Position numbers and translations under genes: made by a program | In this document: piece after piece, positions 1 through 9,216 of the stretch | Layout of the letters: the number at the start of each line of letters is the position of its first letter | Numbering within the stretch: position 1 is the first letter of the stretch | Origin: Pseudoalteromonas sp. FUC4 | Lineage (GTDB): Bacteria > Pseudomonadota > Gammaproteobacteria > Enterobacterales > Alteromonadaceae | Reading direction: 5' to 3' | Assembly: GCF_008370255.1 (NCBI RefSeq) | Contig: NZ_SEUI01000001.1 | Coordinates: 702,183 to 766,182, forward strand | Length of the DNA stretch: 64,000 nucleotides | The notes under the pieces: generated by a model | What the model was told of the DNA's origin: nothing | Databases searched by the model: none | What the model saw: only the letters and a program-made list of their open reading frames with translations

Positions 1-1199
1 TTAATACGAATACACTCGTGCTTGTGCGCCCAGCTGTCGTCAATGCCGATAAAAAAGTTGTGCCCAGGAATTACATAAACGTCTTGCTCTTTAAGCTTTT
101 GATACAACACCTCGCTTGTCATTTTTGCATCTTTAAACCACAGCCACATAAAAAAGGCGCCTTCAACTTTGTGCAAATAAACAGGCAGTTCAGCAAACAC
201 TTCGTCAAACAACTCAATTGCTATGTGTGCTTTATTACGATAAAAAGGCAGTACAACGTTGCGGCACAGTGGCAGTAGTTCGTTGTCGTTAATTAAGCGT
301 GTCACTAAGCTCGGACCAATACTATTTGGCGATAAAACCATGCTGCCGTTTACGCGGCCAATTGCTTTAATAATCTGATTATTGGCAACCACAATACCGC
401 TGCGTAAACCCGGTAGGCCCAGTTTTGAAAGTGACATACATAAAATAATGTTTGAGTTCCACGTTAGGTTTGCATCGGTGTAAATACAACCTGGGAACGG
501 ATCGCCGTATGCGTTATCAATAATGAGTGGAATGCCATATTGCCTAGCAAGCAAATCAAGGTGTTTTACTTCATCGTCAGTAATTACATTACCTGTTGGG
601 TTGGTAGGGCGTGATACGCACAGCGCGCTTATGCTGCTGTCGTTTGCTAATGTGTTTTCAACCGCTTTAAAATCAATGACGTATTTAAACTGTTTTGATG
701 CACTACCTGTATTTAAAGTTTCGATATCAGGCTTTATGGCAACAAACATATCAGCAGATAAACCTTGATCGGCATAACCTATATACTCTGGCGCGAGGGG
801 GAATAAAATCTTTTTGTGGCTGCCATCAGGCATTTCGCCTGCCAACATATTAAACAACACAAAAAAGTTAGCTTGACTGCCATTACCCAGTGCTACGTTA
901 TCGGCGCTAATATCCCATGCATACTCTTTACTTAGCTGGCCAGCTAATGCTGCTCTAAACTCGTCGTTACCGGTTGGGCCATCGTAAAGGCCAAATACTT
1001 GCGATACTTTATTGCTGGCAACAAGATTTTGTAATTCACTTAAAAAAACCTCATTTACTTGTGGTACTAATGCGGGGTTACCGCCACCCAGCATAACAAT
1101 ATTAGGATTGTTACTGTTTTTAGCCCCGCCTAAATCTTCCATTAACTGAGTAATGCCGTTGGGTTGTGTAAATTTAGTGCCAAAGTTTGAGTAGTTCAT
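1..1199 (-). CDS. avtA: Valine-pyruvate aminotransferase, partial at the window edge
   Basis: A PLP-dependent aminotransferase that interconverts valine plus pyruvate with 2-oxoisovalerate plus alanine in the cytoplasm. Reading from the ATG at 1199, the protein begins MNYSNFGTKFTQPNGITQLM, the typical AvtA start, and continues with GGGNPALVP, a GNGSQANF cofactor-binding stretch, SRPTNPTGN, DNAYGDPFP and SLSKLGLPGLRSG, whose lysine should hold PLP. About 399 codons are present and the frame is open to the window edge; E. coli AvtA is 417 residues, so only the C-terminus is missing. It was not picked up as a complete reading frame because it has no stop inside the window. Identity is confident from the motif order. 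Confidence 0.93.
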   Translation of the reverse strand, partial: MNYSNFGTKFTQPNGITQLMEDLGGAKNSNNPNIVMLGGGNPALVPQVNEVFLSELQNLVASNKVSQVFGLYDGPTGNDEFRAALAGQLSKEYAWDISADNVALGNGSQANFFVLFNMLAGEMPDGSHKKILFPLAPEYIGYADQGLSADMFVAIKPDIETLNTGSASKQFKYVIDFKAVENTLANDSSISALCVSRPTNPTGNVITDDEVKHLDLLARQYGIPLIIDNAYGDPFPGCIYTDANLTWNSNIILCMSLSKLGLPGLRSGIVVANNQIIKAIGRVNGSMVLSPNSIGPSLVTRLINDNELLPLCRNVVLPFYRNKAHIAIELFDEVFAELPVYLHKVEGAFFMWLWFKDAKMTSEVLYQKLKEQDVYVIPGHNFFIGIDDSWAHKHECIRI

Positions 1200-1335
1200 A
1201 ATACATAGCGTTTGTTAGTAATGGGGAGGGCAGTATAGCGTAAATAAAGGGCTTAAATTCGATGATGAGAATAATTCAATGCTTAGCTTTGTAGTTGGCT
1301 ATGACAATGTAATTTTTTATAAAACAAAGGCTAAG

Positions 1336-1995
1336 TTAAGGCTTTTTAACGCCGTACAAAAACTCTTCGCCGCAGTCCATATACAAATCAAATTTGGCCA
1401 TAACTTTGGTAAACATGGGGGCGTGTAAAAACTCGTTTAACCATGCGCGAACATGCGTGTATTCACTTTGTAAGTACCAATGTTTATCTACACGGGCAAA
1501 CTGTCTAATAAATGGCAGCAGGGCATAATCGGCTAGACTTTTTTCATCGCCTATTAAGTATTTATGTGTGGTTAGTTTTACTTCAAATTGCTTAATAAAC
1601 TCTTCGCAGGCTTTTTGGTAATAAATTTGTGCCATGTCTTTTGTACGCGCATAAAATTTGTACTTTTCGAGCACAGGTTTAAATTGCGTATCGTTTAGCT
1701 TAATTAACTCAAGCATCCGCTCAAGTGCTAATGGGTCTTGAGTATGCAGTAAATTATGCGGATCGTTTTGCTTTAAAGCCCACAGCATAATATCTAGGCT
1801 TTCATCTATAACTTGATTATTCGGCAGTAATAAAACTGGCACCGTGCCTTTTGGCGATATTTGCAAAAGATGCGGCGGTTTATTTTTAGTTTTTATAGCG
1901 CGTAGTAGCACGTGTTGCTCTGCCATTAAAATACCCATTCGTGCACGCATTGCGTATGGGCAGTGTTGTAATGAATATAATAATGGCAATGTCAT
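1336..1995 (-). CDS. Glutathione S-transferase family protein
   Basis: A cytosolic GST-fold protein of 219 residues. The N-terminal thioredoxin-like half has a CPYAMRAR motif at residues 12-19, resembling the CPYC/CPFA active sites of glutaredoxin-2-like and omega-type GSTs. A KGTVPVLLLP stretch (cis-proline in VP) and a DESLDI motif, which usually binds the glutathione gamma-glutamyl group, follow. The C-terminal half is helical. It ends 10 bases downstream of the U32 gene's stop and is probably co-transcribed with it. A cysteine rather than serine or tyrosine at the catalytic site suggests thiol transfer or deglutathionylation. The substrate cannot be told from sequence. Confidence 0.85.
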   Translation of the reverse strand: MTLPLLYSLQHCPYAMRARMGILMAEQHVLLRAIKTKNKPPHLLQISPKGTVPVLLLPNNQVIDESLDIMLWALKQNDPHNLLHTQDPLALERMLELIKLNDTQFKPVLEKYKFYARTKDMAQIYYQKACEEFIKQFEVKLTTHKYLIGDEKSLADYALLPFIRQFARVDKHWYLQSEYTHVRAWLNEFLHAPMFTKVMAKFDLYMDCGEEFLYGVKKP

Positions 1996-2005
1996 GTTAG
2001 TTACC

Positions 2006-4297
2006 TTAGCTGTTTAGGCCTTCAACATACTGCTGACGGGTTTGTACTTTAACCAAGCTATTTAAGTGTTCAACCGCTTGTGTTTGCCCTTTGATTAAAT
2101 CTTGAAAATGCGCAAGTAACACGGCTTTATCCAGTTTTTCTTTATCGCCTGAGCCAATGTCGGTTAAATCAATCATAAATTCGTCAAATTTGTCGGCAAA
2201 GTCACTCACAATATCCATGTTTAAAAATTGCTCATGGTTATAAATACTTGGGTAGCCGCCTTTTTGTTTATCAATAGCAAAGCTAATACCTTTAACATTG
2301 GTAACGGTGGTTTCTTTTTTACAGCTCAGCATACAGCTTGCGTCAATGCGTGGTTTTTTACATCCTACTGTTTGCTGGAAAAAACACTGTCGGCTAGTCA
2401 TCATTAGTATTGGATGATAAATGCTGTACATCATTTTAAAATTGTTAGGGCGTTTAATATTACGCATTTGTGGTTTGTTTATTTCGTTTGAAATAAACGC
2501 GCCTTTTGCGTTTAAATCTTCTTGTAGTGTTAGTAATGCATAAGAGTTTGTGGTGTTTAACAACGGGCCTGCAATCCAATCAATACCCATTTGTACTGCT
2601 TTAAATGCAACGCCTGTGTTGTTACTAATAATAAGCTTAGGTTTTACAACCTCGAGCAAACGTACCGCTTCTTCAAAATCTTTACCAATTAACACCGCCG
2701 GAAACCACGGAATTAACTGTGGGTGCTTTAAAAATACATTAATATATTTATCGTTATCGGTTCTAAAGCTCTCTGGTAATTTAAAGTAAACATCGCCACC
2801 TGTTAAATCACATAGGTGAACGTCTTTTATGTCCGATATTAAAATAGAGAGTGTTGTTTTGTTATCGGCTTTAGGGTGGTTTACTAGGTTTGGCAGTTCA
2901 ACAGGGGCGAGTACGTCTTTGCCTTCGTTTAATAAAAACGCGACTTGCTTCTTAATACGGGCAAGCTCTTTAAACGGAATGCTCAAGTTATCGCCTAAGT
3001 TTGAGTAATCCATATTTTTAATTTCAAAATTGGCATTACTAAAGCTTTTAAAGCGTTTATCAATAGCTGCTATATCAACAATTGATTTATCAGCGGCTTG
3101 CATAGGCATTTGTGATTGAACTTCAAAGCGCTGAGGTTGCAGAGCGCTTTGCTCTGCTAGGGTGTTGTCGTGTTTATCGTTTATTATCAGTGTTACTGTA
3201 AATGGCTGGTTTAATTGGCCGTCAAACTCAAAGCGTAGTTCTCGTTTTGAAATATCTAAAAACTCAATCTTCTTTTTAACTAACGTATCAATGTCATTTT
3301 TTTCTGCGGCGAGCTCTTGTTGTGCATCGTAAATTTGCACAACCGAAATCGCGTTACTCTTTTCGTTAGCGTGATCAAAGCTATGGTCGCGCGGGTTGTC
3401 GGTAAACATGTTTTTGGTCATGTCACCTTGCAAAAACTTATTAGTAAAATTACGGTTAAATACTTTGTATAAGCTTGAATCGTCTTCAATTAAGTTACCG
3501 GTTTGTACAAAGGTATCTATTTGTTTGCGCCAGCTATCAATAACGGTATGTACGTAGTTAGCACCTTTAATGCGACCTTCTACTTTTAATGAGTCAACAC
3601 CTGCGGCTACCAACTCCGGTAAATCAAAATAGGCTGAATTATCTTTTAAGTTTAACGGATGCTTGTTACCCATAGCCGTTGGCTCGTATTCATCACGACA
3701 TGCTTGTGAGCAGCGACCACGGTTACCTGAGTTACCTACACTTACTGAGCTTGAATAACATTGCCCCGAAAACGCGATACATAAAGCACCATGTACAAAC
3801 ACTTCGGTTAAAACATCGCATTTATGCGCTACGTCGGTCAGTATTTTAATTTCAGTTAAGTTAAGCTCGCGCGATAAATTTACACGTGTAGCGCCAATGC
3901 GCGCTAAAAACTCAACTTGTGATTCGTTATGCGTGGTTAACTGAGTTGATGCGTGAATATGTAAAGTAGGAAAGTGCTTTTTAACTATATTGAACAACCC
4001 TAAATCTTGCACAATAATGCCATCGAGCGTGGTATTTACTAGCTGGTTTAGTAGCTTAAAGAGTGCACCCATTTCGTGCTCTAATATAACTACATTTAGC
4101 GTTAAAAATATTTCACAGCCGTATTCATGGGCTAGGCGAAGTGCGCCGTTAAGCTCATCAAACGAAAGATTAGACGCTCGGTTACGTGCATTAAAGGTAT
4201 CTAACCCACAATAAACCGCATTAGCACCGGCTACAATGGCGGCTTTTACCGCGTTTACATCACCGCCTGGGGCTAATAGTTCAATCTTTCTACTCAT
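2006..4297 (-). CDS. U32 family protein, RlhA-like (23S rRNA hydroxylation)
   Basis: A member of the U32 'peptidase' family. The closest remembered relative is E. coli RlhA (YdcP), needed for 5-hydroxylation of C2501 in 23S rRNA. The N-terminal barrel shows KIELLAPGGD, ANAVYCGLD, IHASTQ, LSRELNL, VHGALCIAFSGQCY and GRCSQACR, the usual cysteine-rich U32 signature. A second cysteine group (RQCFF, VGCKKP, ASCMLSC) lies near residues 660-690 and may complete an iron-sulfur site. I chose the ATG at 4297 (763 residues, MSRKIELLAPGGD) because family members begin there. An in-frame ATG at 4387 would add 30 residues with no family likeness. The protein is about 110 residues longer than E. coli RlhA, so the exact role is less certain than the family. 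Confidence 0.82.
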   Translation of the reverse strand: MSRKIELLAPGGDVNAVKAAIVAGANAVYCGLDTFNARNRASNLSFDELNGALRLAHEYGCEIFLTLNVVILEHEMGALFKLLNQLVNTTLDGIIVQDLGLFNIVKKHFPTLHIHASTQLTTHNESQVEFLARIGATRVNLSRELNLTEIKILTDVAHKCDVLTEVFVHGALCIAFSGQCYSSSVSVGNSGNRGRCSQACRDEYEPTAMGNKHPLNLKDNSAYFDLPELVAAGVDSLKVEGRIKGANYVHTVIDSWRKQIDTFVQTGNLIEDDSSLYKVFNRNFTNKFLQGDMTKNMFTDNPRDHSFDHANEKSNAISVVQIYDAQQELAAEKNDIDTLVKKKIEFLDISKRELRFEFDGQLNQPFTVTLIINDKHDNTLAEQSALQPQRFEVQSQMPMQAADKSIVDIAAIDKRFKSFSNANFEIKNMDYSNLGDNLSIPFKELARIKKQVAFLLNEGKDVLAPVELPNLVNHPKADNKTTLSILISDIKDVHLCDLTGGDVYFKLPESFRTDNDKYINVFLKHPQLIPWFPAVLIGKDFEEAVRLLEVVKPKLIISNNTGVAFKAVQMGIDWIAGPLLNTTNSYALLTLQEDLNAKGAFISNEINKPQMRNIKRPNNFKMMYSIYHPILMMTSRQCFFQQTVGCKKPRIDASCMLSCKKETTVTNVKGISFAIDKQKGGYPSIYNHEQFLNMDIVSDFADKFDEFMIDLTDIGSGDKEKLDKAVLLAHFQDLIKGQTQAVEHLNSLVKVQTRQQYVEGLNS

Positions 4298-4426
4298 TAC
4301 AATGTCGCTTCGCTCATATTTAATTGCCGCGAATTTTATCTGGTTAAGCACGTTAATGCTATTTATTGAGGGATATAATAAATACATAATTAAAAGACTG
4401 TATAAAATTGTTATTAAGCTGGCTGA

Positions 4427-4450
4427 TTTATTACGTAAACATGTAATAAA
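4427..4450. promoter_or_regulatory. Inverted repeat between U32 and EEP genes
   Basis: Eight-base arms TTTATTAC and GTAATAAA face each other across an eight-base spacer. The repeat lies between the start of the minus-strand U32 gene and the plus-strand EEP gene, so it could be an operator for either. The arms are AT-rich and a chance match is possible. Confidence 0.25.
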
Positions 4451-4492
4451 AATGATAGTTTATAAGCCAGCAACACTTTCAACTTTACTTAG

Positions 4493-5617
4493 GCGAACCC
4501 CATCAGCAATCAAGATCTTAAACAGTTAGATACAGATTTAAACCGTGATGAATCTGGAATTATTAACACCCAACTAAAAATAGCCACATTTAACCTGTTT
4601 AACTATCTTGAGCCGCCCAATGCATACTATGAGTTTGAGAAAATTTATACCGCGCAGCAGTGGGCTAAAAAGCAGCGTTGGATTGTTGATTACTTAACAG
4701 GACATGCGCCTGATGTGATTGGTTTTCAGGAAGTGTTTAGTATTGACTCATTAAAAGAGCTAGTAGGCGAGCAAGGTTATAATGACTTTGCTGTAGTTGA
4801 TACACCAGAGGTGATTGATGACTTTATTTATAAACGCCCCGTAGTGGCAATCGCCTCTAAATACCCGATAGTTGAAGTAGCAGCGGTTGAGCACGATAGT
4901 GAGCTTGCAAATGCGCTTGGCCTTAATAGTGAGTTTACTTTTAGTCGCAAAGTACTAAGAGCAACTATAACGCTGCCGCATATAGGCAATACTGATTGTT
5001 ACGTGGTGCATTTTAAATCTAAGCGCCCAATGATTAATGTTGATGAGCATAATAAAGAGCTTACACCCGAGCAAAACATAATTGAAATTTTAAAAGCGAA
5101 TGTAGCGGGTGGGTGGGGCTCAACTATTCAACGTGGCAGTGAAGCTACATTACTAATGATACAAATGATTACCCGTCGCGAAGCTACACAACAACCCATG
5201 CTATTAATGGGGGACTTTAATAATGAACTTGCGGATGGCGTATTAAGCCATTTACTAACGAGTACGTTACGCTTTGCGCCTGCATTTGATGCTAAAACCT
5301 ACTTAGCAAAATATTGTTTAAATGATTCATGGGATTTGTTTGTTAAATCGCAGCTAATCAATGATGAGGTTTCTAACAGTGAAGTAACAACAAAAGCAAC
5401 ACCGTTAAGAGCACCTACACATTATTATGGCGCTAGTAGCTCAGTACTTGATTACATTTTATTATCGTGTGAGTTTGATACTAGTTGCGATGACAGTTTT
5501 TTTGAAGTAAGTGACTACAGTACTTACAACAGGCATTTGATAAATCCCGAGTTCGAGCGTGATGATTTAAGTACTGATCACGGGATTGTATTAGTTACGC
5601 TTAAACTGAGGGCGTAA
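4493..5617 (+). CDS. Endonuclease/exonuclease/phosphatase family protein; start unclear
   Basis: An EEP-fold (DNase I-like) hydrolase, expected to cut phosphodiester or phosphate-ester bonds using a divalent metal. Family motifs in order are KIATFNLFNYLE (first beta strand with catalytic Asn), DVIGFQEVF (metal-binding Glu), MGDFNNE (Asp/Asn pair) and STDHGIV (C-terminal Asp-His). The first in-frame GTG, at 4715, lies inside the QEV strand and would delete the first motif, so it is not the true start. The same frame is open back to 4493, just after a TAG at 4490-4492, but holds no ATG, GTG or TTG there. Either a rare ATT/ATC start is used, or a base change or indel has destroyed the start. The gene ends three bases before the convergent response-regulator stop. 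Family is confident; gene integrity is not. Confidence 0.7.
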   Translation, partial: ANPISNQDLKQLDTDLNRDESGIINTQLKIATFNLFNYLEPPNAYYEFEKIYTAQQWAKKQRWIVDYLTGHAPDVIGFQEVFSIDSLKELVGEQGYNDFAVVDTPEVIDDFIYKRPVVAIASKYPIVEVAAVEHDSELANALGLNSEFTFSRKVLRATITLPHIGNTDCYVVHFKSKRPMINVDEHNKELTPEQNIIEILKANVAGGWGSTIQRGSEATLLMIQMITRREATQQPMLLMGDFNNELADGVLSHLLTSTLRFAPAFDAKTYLAKYCLNDSWDLFVKSQLINDEVSNSEVTTKATPLRAPTHYYGASSSVLDYILLSCEFDTSCDDSFFEVSDYSTYNRHLINPEFERDDLSTDHGIVLVTLKLRA

Positions 5618-5620
5618 CAA

Positions 5621-6349
5621 CTAAAGTGTAAGAGTTGATTTAAATAAACTCGTTTGACGCCTAGATACATCGACAATCACTCCGCTTGACAGTGTTAGTT
5701 CTAAACCTCCTGAACTACATGGATTTATTGATTCGATTTTATTTAGCTGTACAATATTTTGACGGCTGATTCTAAAAAATAAATCACAGGGCAATCTGGG
5801 CTCAATTTGTGCTAATGTCCTGTAAATCATTGGTTTTTTGTTTTCAAAATAAACTCGGGTGTAATTTCCCATCGCTTCAAATCGCTCTACATCGGCAAGC
5901 TTAACTAACCAGCAATTGTGCCCGTCTTTAACAAAAAATTGGCTGTTCAGGGTCATAGTTACATCAGATATAGTTTGTTTTTCAATGGGTTTAGGTAGTG
6001 TTAATGTCTCTATTTTTTTGCACGCATGCTCTAAGCGTTCTTTGGTGTAGGGTTTGAGTAAGTAATCAATAGCATTTTGTTCAAATGCTTTTAGCGCGTA
6101 TTCTTCAAATGCTGTTGTAAATATTACAGTTGGCGGTTGTTCAAGTTTGGTTAAAAAGTCAATGCCGCTGCCATCTGGTAAATCTATATCCAAAAAAATA
6201 AGCTCGGGTTGGTATAATTTATAAACTTCTAGAGCTTGTTCAATGTTTTCTGCTTCAGCTACACATTCAATATAAGGTATATTTTTTAGTTGTGATTTCA
6301 GCTCTAATCGTGCCAGTCTGGAGTCTTCAATAATTATTGCTTTTATCAT
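5621..6349 (-). CDS. LytR/AlgR-type response regulator (REC + LytTR)
   Basis: A DNA-binding response regulator of 242 residues from the ATG at 6349. The N-terminal receiver domain starts MIKAIIIEDSR, and its phospho-acceptor is the second Asp of LDID (about residue 54). The C-terminal LytTR domain (about residues 145-242) has FEAMGNYTRVYF and FFRISRQNIVQL, typical of this class. An ATG five codons upstream (6364) is possible, but 6349 has a GAG six bases ahead of it. The gene lies about 40 bases behind the histidine-kinase gene on the same strand, so the two form a LytS/LytR-style pair. Targets are unknown; LytTR regulators often control a neighbouring gene, which makes the upstream hydrolase a candidate. 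Confidence 0.9.
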   Translation of the reverse strand: MIKAIIIEDSRLARLELKSQLKNIPYIECVAEAENIEQALEVYKLYQPELIFLDIDLPDGSGIDFLTKLEQPPTVIFTTAFEEYALKAFEQNAIDYLLKPYTKERLEHACKKIETLTLPKPIEKQTISDVTMTLNSQFFVKDGHNCWLVKLADVERFEAMGNYTRVYFENKKPMIYRTLAQIEPRLPCDLFFRISRQNIVQLNKIESINPCSSGGLELTLSSGVIVDVSRRQTSLFKSTLTL

Positions 6350-6389
6350 GGTGATCTCATTCATTATTTTTAGTATGAAGTAGTGTGTT

Positions 6390-7463
6390 TTATTTTTGTA
6401 AAGGTAGCTTTATTTTTGCTAATACACCCAACTTAGAAGAGCTAAGTGTAAAGCTACTTTTCTCTGCGAACACAAGTAAAAGGCGCTGTTTAATGTTATT
6501 TAGCCCAACAGAAGTTGAATTTTTTGTGTTAACAGGGGATAGCACACCACTGTTTTCTACACTTAGTAACCAATAGGTATCTACGATTTGGCTTGAAATA
6601 ATTATAGTGCCACCGTTTTTTAGTTTACCTATACCGTGCTTGACTGCGTTCTCAATCAATAGCTGTAAAATCATAGGAGGAACTGCTAACTCTAAGGTTT
6701 CAGGATTAAGTTTGTATTCAACCTCTAATTTATCTTCGAATTGTAATTTATTAAGCGCTATATATTGTTTAACCACTTCGAGTTCGTTTGATAAGGGGAT
6801 AAGTTTTTCTTTATCTATTTGCATTGTGTAACGCATTACTTCACTAAGGTGGGCTAGCATATCTCGTGCTCTGTCAGAGTCTTCTAATATAAGTGCGCGT
6901 ATATTGTTTATTGCGTTAAATATGAAATGTGGATTAATTTGGCTTAACAAAATATCAAGCTTGGCCGTTTTTAATGACTGTTCAAGTGTAACTTTATCGT
7001 TGTGTGTTTGCTTTAAAAGTTGTTGTTTTTTTACTATTGCATAAATCACAGACCAAAAAAGTAATAGCAGCATAATTACAGGTGAGCTATATAAAATTTG
7101 TTGCCATAAGTCAGGCGTAACAGTTTGAAATATATAAGCTTGATTAGGGACTATAATTAGGGCATACAAAAATATAGCTGAAAATCCAGCAACGACAGAG
7201 CCCAATAATATATGCACAAGCCCAGAAAAACCGCTTTTATTGACCAAGTTATATTGGTAATATTTTCTTAGTGCACTGGTTGTAATTAACAAACATAATC
7301 CAAGTACTACAGAATTAATTAGCTCTGAGAAATGAAAATATACAAAATATTGCCGAGTAGCTAAATTTAATAAAGTGAATAACCCCCACCCAGTAATTTG
7401 AATCATCCAAAATAATGTGTTTGCTTGCGTGTTTTGTGTGTGGTGTTTTTTTAATATATTCAT
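6390..7463 (-). CDS. Membrane sensor histidine kinase, LytS/YehU family
   Basis: A 357-residue inner-membrane kinase. About four hydrophobic segments lie in the first 145 residues, followed by a short coiled linker and then the His_kinase domain with QINPHFIFNAIN; the phospho-acceptor is His179. The ATPase part has LLIENAVKHGI (N-box) and GVGLNNIKQRL (G-box equivalent). No PAS or periplasmic domain is visible, so the signal is probably sensed in or near the membrane. The response-regulator gene follows directly. Its start lies about 40 bases past the terminator of the upstream hydrolase, so it may have its own promoter or depend on read-through. Confidence 0.9.
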   Translation of the reverse strand: MNILKKHHTQNTQANTLFWMIQITGWGLFTLLNLATRQYFVYFHFSELINSVVLGLCLLITTSALRKYYQYNLVNKSGFSGLVHILLGSVVAGFSAIFLYALIIVPNQAYIFQTVTPDLWQQILYSSPVIMLLLLFWSVIYAIVKKQQLLKQTHNDKVTLEQSLKTAKLDILLSQINPHFIFNAINNIRALILEDSDRARDMLAHLSEVMRYTMQIDKEKLIPLSNELEVVKQYIALNKLQFEDKLEVEYKLNPETLELAVPPMILQLLIENAVKHGIGKLKNGGTIIISSQIVDTYWLLSVENSGVLSPVNTKNSTSVGLNNIKQRLLLVFAEKSSFTLSSSKLGVLAKIKLPLQK

Positions 7464-7503
7464 CTCTATTTTCTTTTTAATAAAATAAATAAGAGCTATA
7501 AGT

Positions 7504-7535
7504 AAAAAAGGCTTTAAATAATGTTAAAGCCTTTT
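7504..7535 (-). terminator. Terminator after the hydrolase gene
   Basis: Twelve-base arms AAAAGGCTTTAA and TTAAAGCCTTTT enclose a six-base loop. On the minus strand a run of T follows. It sits 17 bases past the hydrolase stop and before the kinase gene, so it probably ends or attenuates hydrolase transcription. Confidence 0.75.
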
Positions 7536-7551
7536 AGGTTGTACTAAGCAA

Positions 7552-8913
7552 TTAGTTTAGCTCTTTTATCCATCGGCTTATATCGTCACTTACAGTTTCA
7601 GAAAAGGTTATATCAATTTTACTGTACTCTTCAGGTAAACCAGTTTTTGCCGGTTGAAATAAATGGTTCAACCCGTTATATATTTTTGTTGTAAGTTTAT
7701 TTGGTTTAACTGACTGTTTAATTCCAGCTATGTTTTGTTCTGCAAGTACTTGAGCATCTAAACTACCATTTAATGCCAGCATGGGTATGTTTAATTTTGC
7801 TAGAAAATCTTTTGGATCCGTTTTAACAAAATACTTAAACCATGGTGAGGTCATTTGAATAGCTTGTGCTTTAGCATGTTCACTAGGAATATTATATTTA
7901 ATCAGTAATTCAGTTAGATCTTGCTCAGAAATGCCAGCCCTAACTTCACTTAATATATGTTTTTGTTGTGTGTTGTCCTCGTTAAGTTTATTTATTTCAA
8001 GCCCTCTAGATTTTTGTATGTAATATGACTGATCAATTATTATTTGCCCACCGTCAACTCCTGGTCCAGCTAAGCTTACAAAAAAATCAATTAGAGGGTT
8101 TTTAGCTGCTGCAATTGCACCTATTAGACCACCTTCGCTATGCCCAATAAAACCAACTTTACTATTTTCAAAATTATGATGCTTTGATAAAAAGTCATAG
8201 GCGGCATTAGCATCACTTGCAAAGTCTTCACTTGTTGCAGTAGTAAAATTGCCAGTGGATTTTCCTACACCTCGATCGTCGTATCTTAATACGGCAATAT
8301 TTTTTCTAGTTAGCTGATCCGCAAGTACTGCAAAAACCTTATGACCGAATACGTCAGCATCTCGAGTTGTTGGTCCTGAGCCAGAAAGTAAAATGACTAC
8401 AGTGTTTATATTGCCAGTCTTTGGGTAAGTTAGTGTTCCATCTAGGTAATGTAAGCCATCAGGGTTTTTAAAGTTAACGTGCTCTATTGTGTATGGAACA
8501 TTTTTTGATACATCTTGTGGTTTTTTCTCACGCTTAAAGATTTTTGTTACAGGAAATAAATCTAAAGGAGCCGAAAACCCACCTTGTGAATATAGTCCTG
8601 TAATTTTCTTATTACTTAACTGTCCAGAGTACTTCATATTTGCCATATCCATTGCCAAAGTAATTTTATTATTTTTAAATTCTACTTTATTAAACGTTAA
8701 ACCAAATTGTTGTTGCTGAGGAATGTCTATAGTGGCTTCTATATCCGTTTTTACATTATTAAAGTTAAAAACAACTTCCATTTTCTTATCTTCAGATATT
8801 TTTAGCTCGCCTGCCCAGCTGCCTTGAAGTGACTGGGTATTACTAGCCTTTGTAATATGCGAATTAAATAATAGCGAAACCGCGATAAGTGGTAGTACAG
8901 ATAATTTATTCAT
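7552..8913 (-). CDS. Secreted alpha/beta hydrolase with N-terminal beta domain
   Basis: A 453-residue protein with a Sec signal peptide (MNKLSVLPLIAVSLLFNSHITKA). Residues 25-125 form a beta-rich region (GSWAGELKI, FNFNNV, GLYSQGGFSAPL) seen in front of some periplasmic hydrolases. From about 140 an alpha/beta-hydrolase fold follows: LSGSGPTTRDAD near the oxyanion hole, RYDDRGVGKSTG, the nucleophile elbow GHSEGG with Ser259, NGSLDAQV with the acid residue, and GLNHLF with the catalytic His. It is likely an esterase or peptidase acting in the periplasm; the substrate is unknown. It lies directly upstream of, and in the same direction as, a LytS/LytR pair, separated by a terminator. Confidence 0.85.
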   Translation of the reverse strand: MNKLSVLPLIAVSLLFNSHITKASNTQSLQGSWAGELKISEDKKMEVVFNFNNVKTDIEATIDIPQQQQFGLTFNKVEFKNNKITLAMDMANMKYSGQLSNKKITGLYSQGGFSAPLDLFPVTKIFKREKKPQDVSKNVPYTIEHVNFKNPDGLHYLDGTLTYPKTGNINTVVILLSGSGPTTRDADVFGHKVFAVLADQLTRKNIAVLRYDDRGVGKSTGNFTTATSEDFASDANAAYDFLSKHHNFENSKVGFIGHSEGGLIGAIAAAKNPLIDFFVSLAGPGVDGGQIIIDQSYYIQKSRGLEINKLNEDNTQQKHILSEVRAGISEQDLTELLIKYNIPSEHAKAQAIQMTSPWFKYFVKTDPKDFLAKLNIPMLALNGSLDAQVLAEQNIAGIKQSVKPNKLTTKIYNGLNHLFQPAKTGLPEEYSKIDITFSETVSDDISRWIKELN

Positions 8914-9216
8914 TATTTTTCCTTGTTATTCTGAGTTTTGAAATCTGTAAATTACTTTAACGAAATAAATAACGTGTATATTTAATATTATTTAAACGGT
9001 CAATTAACTATGTGGATGGCAACTGTACTATTAGGCAAGATTACGAACTATACTTTGACTTAAAGGTATGATCTTATGCCTTTGTTTAAGGAGAATATTC
9101 TTAGCCGTTAGCAGCATTCCTTGAGATATAGTGCTGATTAGTCATGATTAACGCTATGGGATGTCAAAAATCAATTAATAAAATGGTGAATAGCCCCAAG
9201 TTCATCGCAGACCAGT

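Noticed and set aside
18..768. Plus-strand frames of 86 and 81 codons at the left edge
   Set aside because: They are antisense to avtA, which is confirmed by its conserved motifs.
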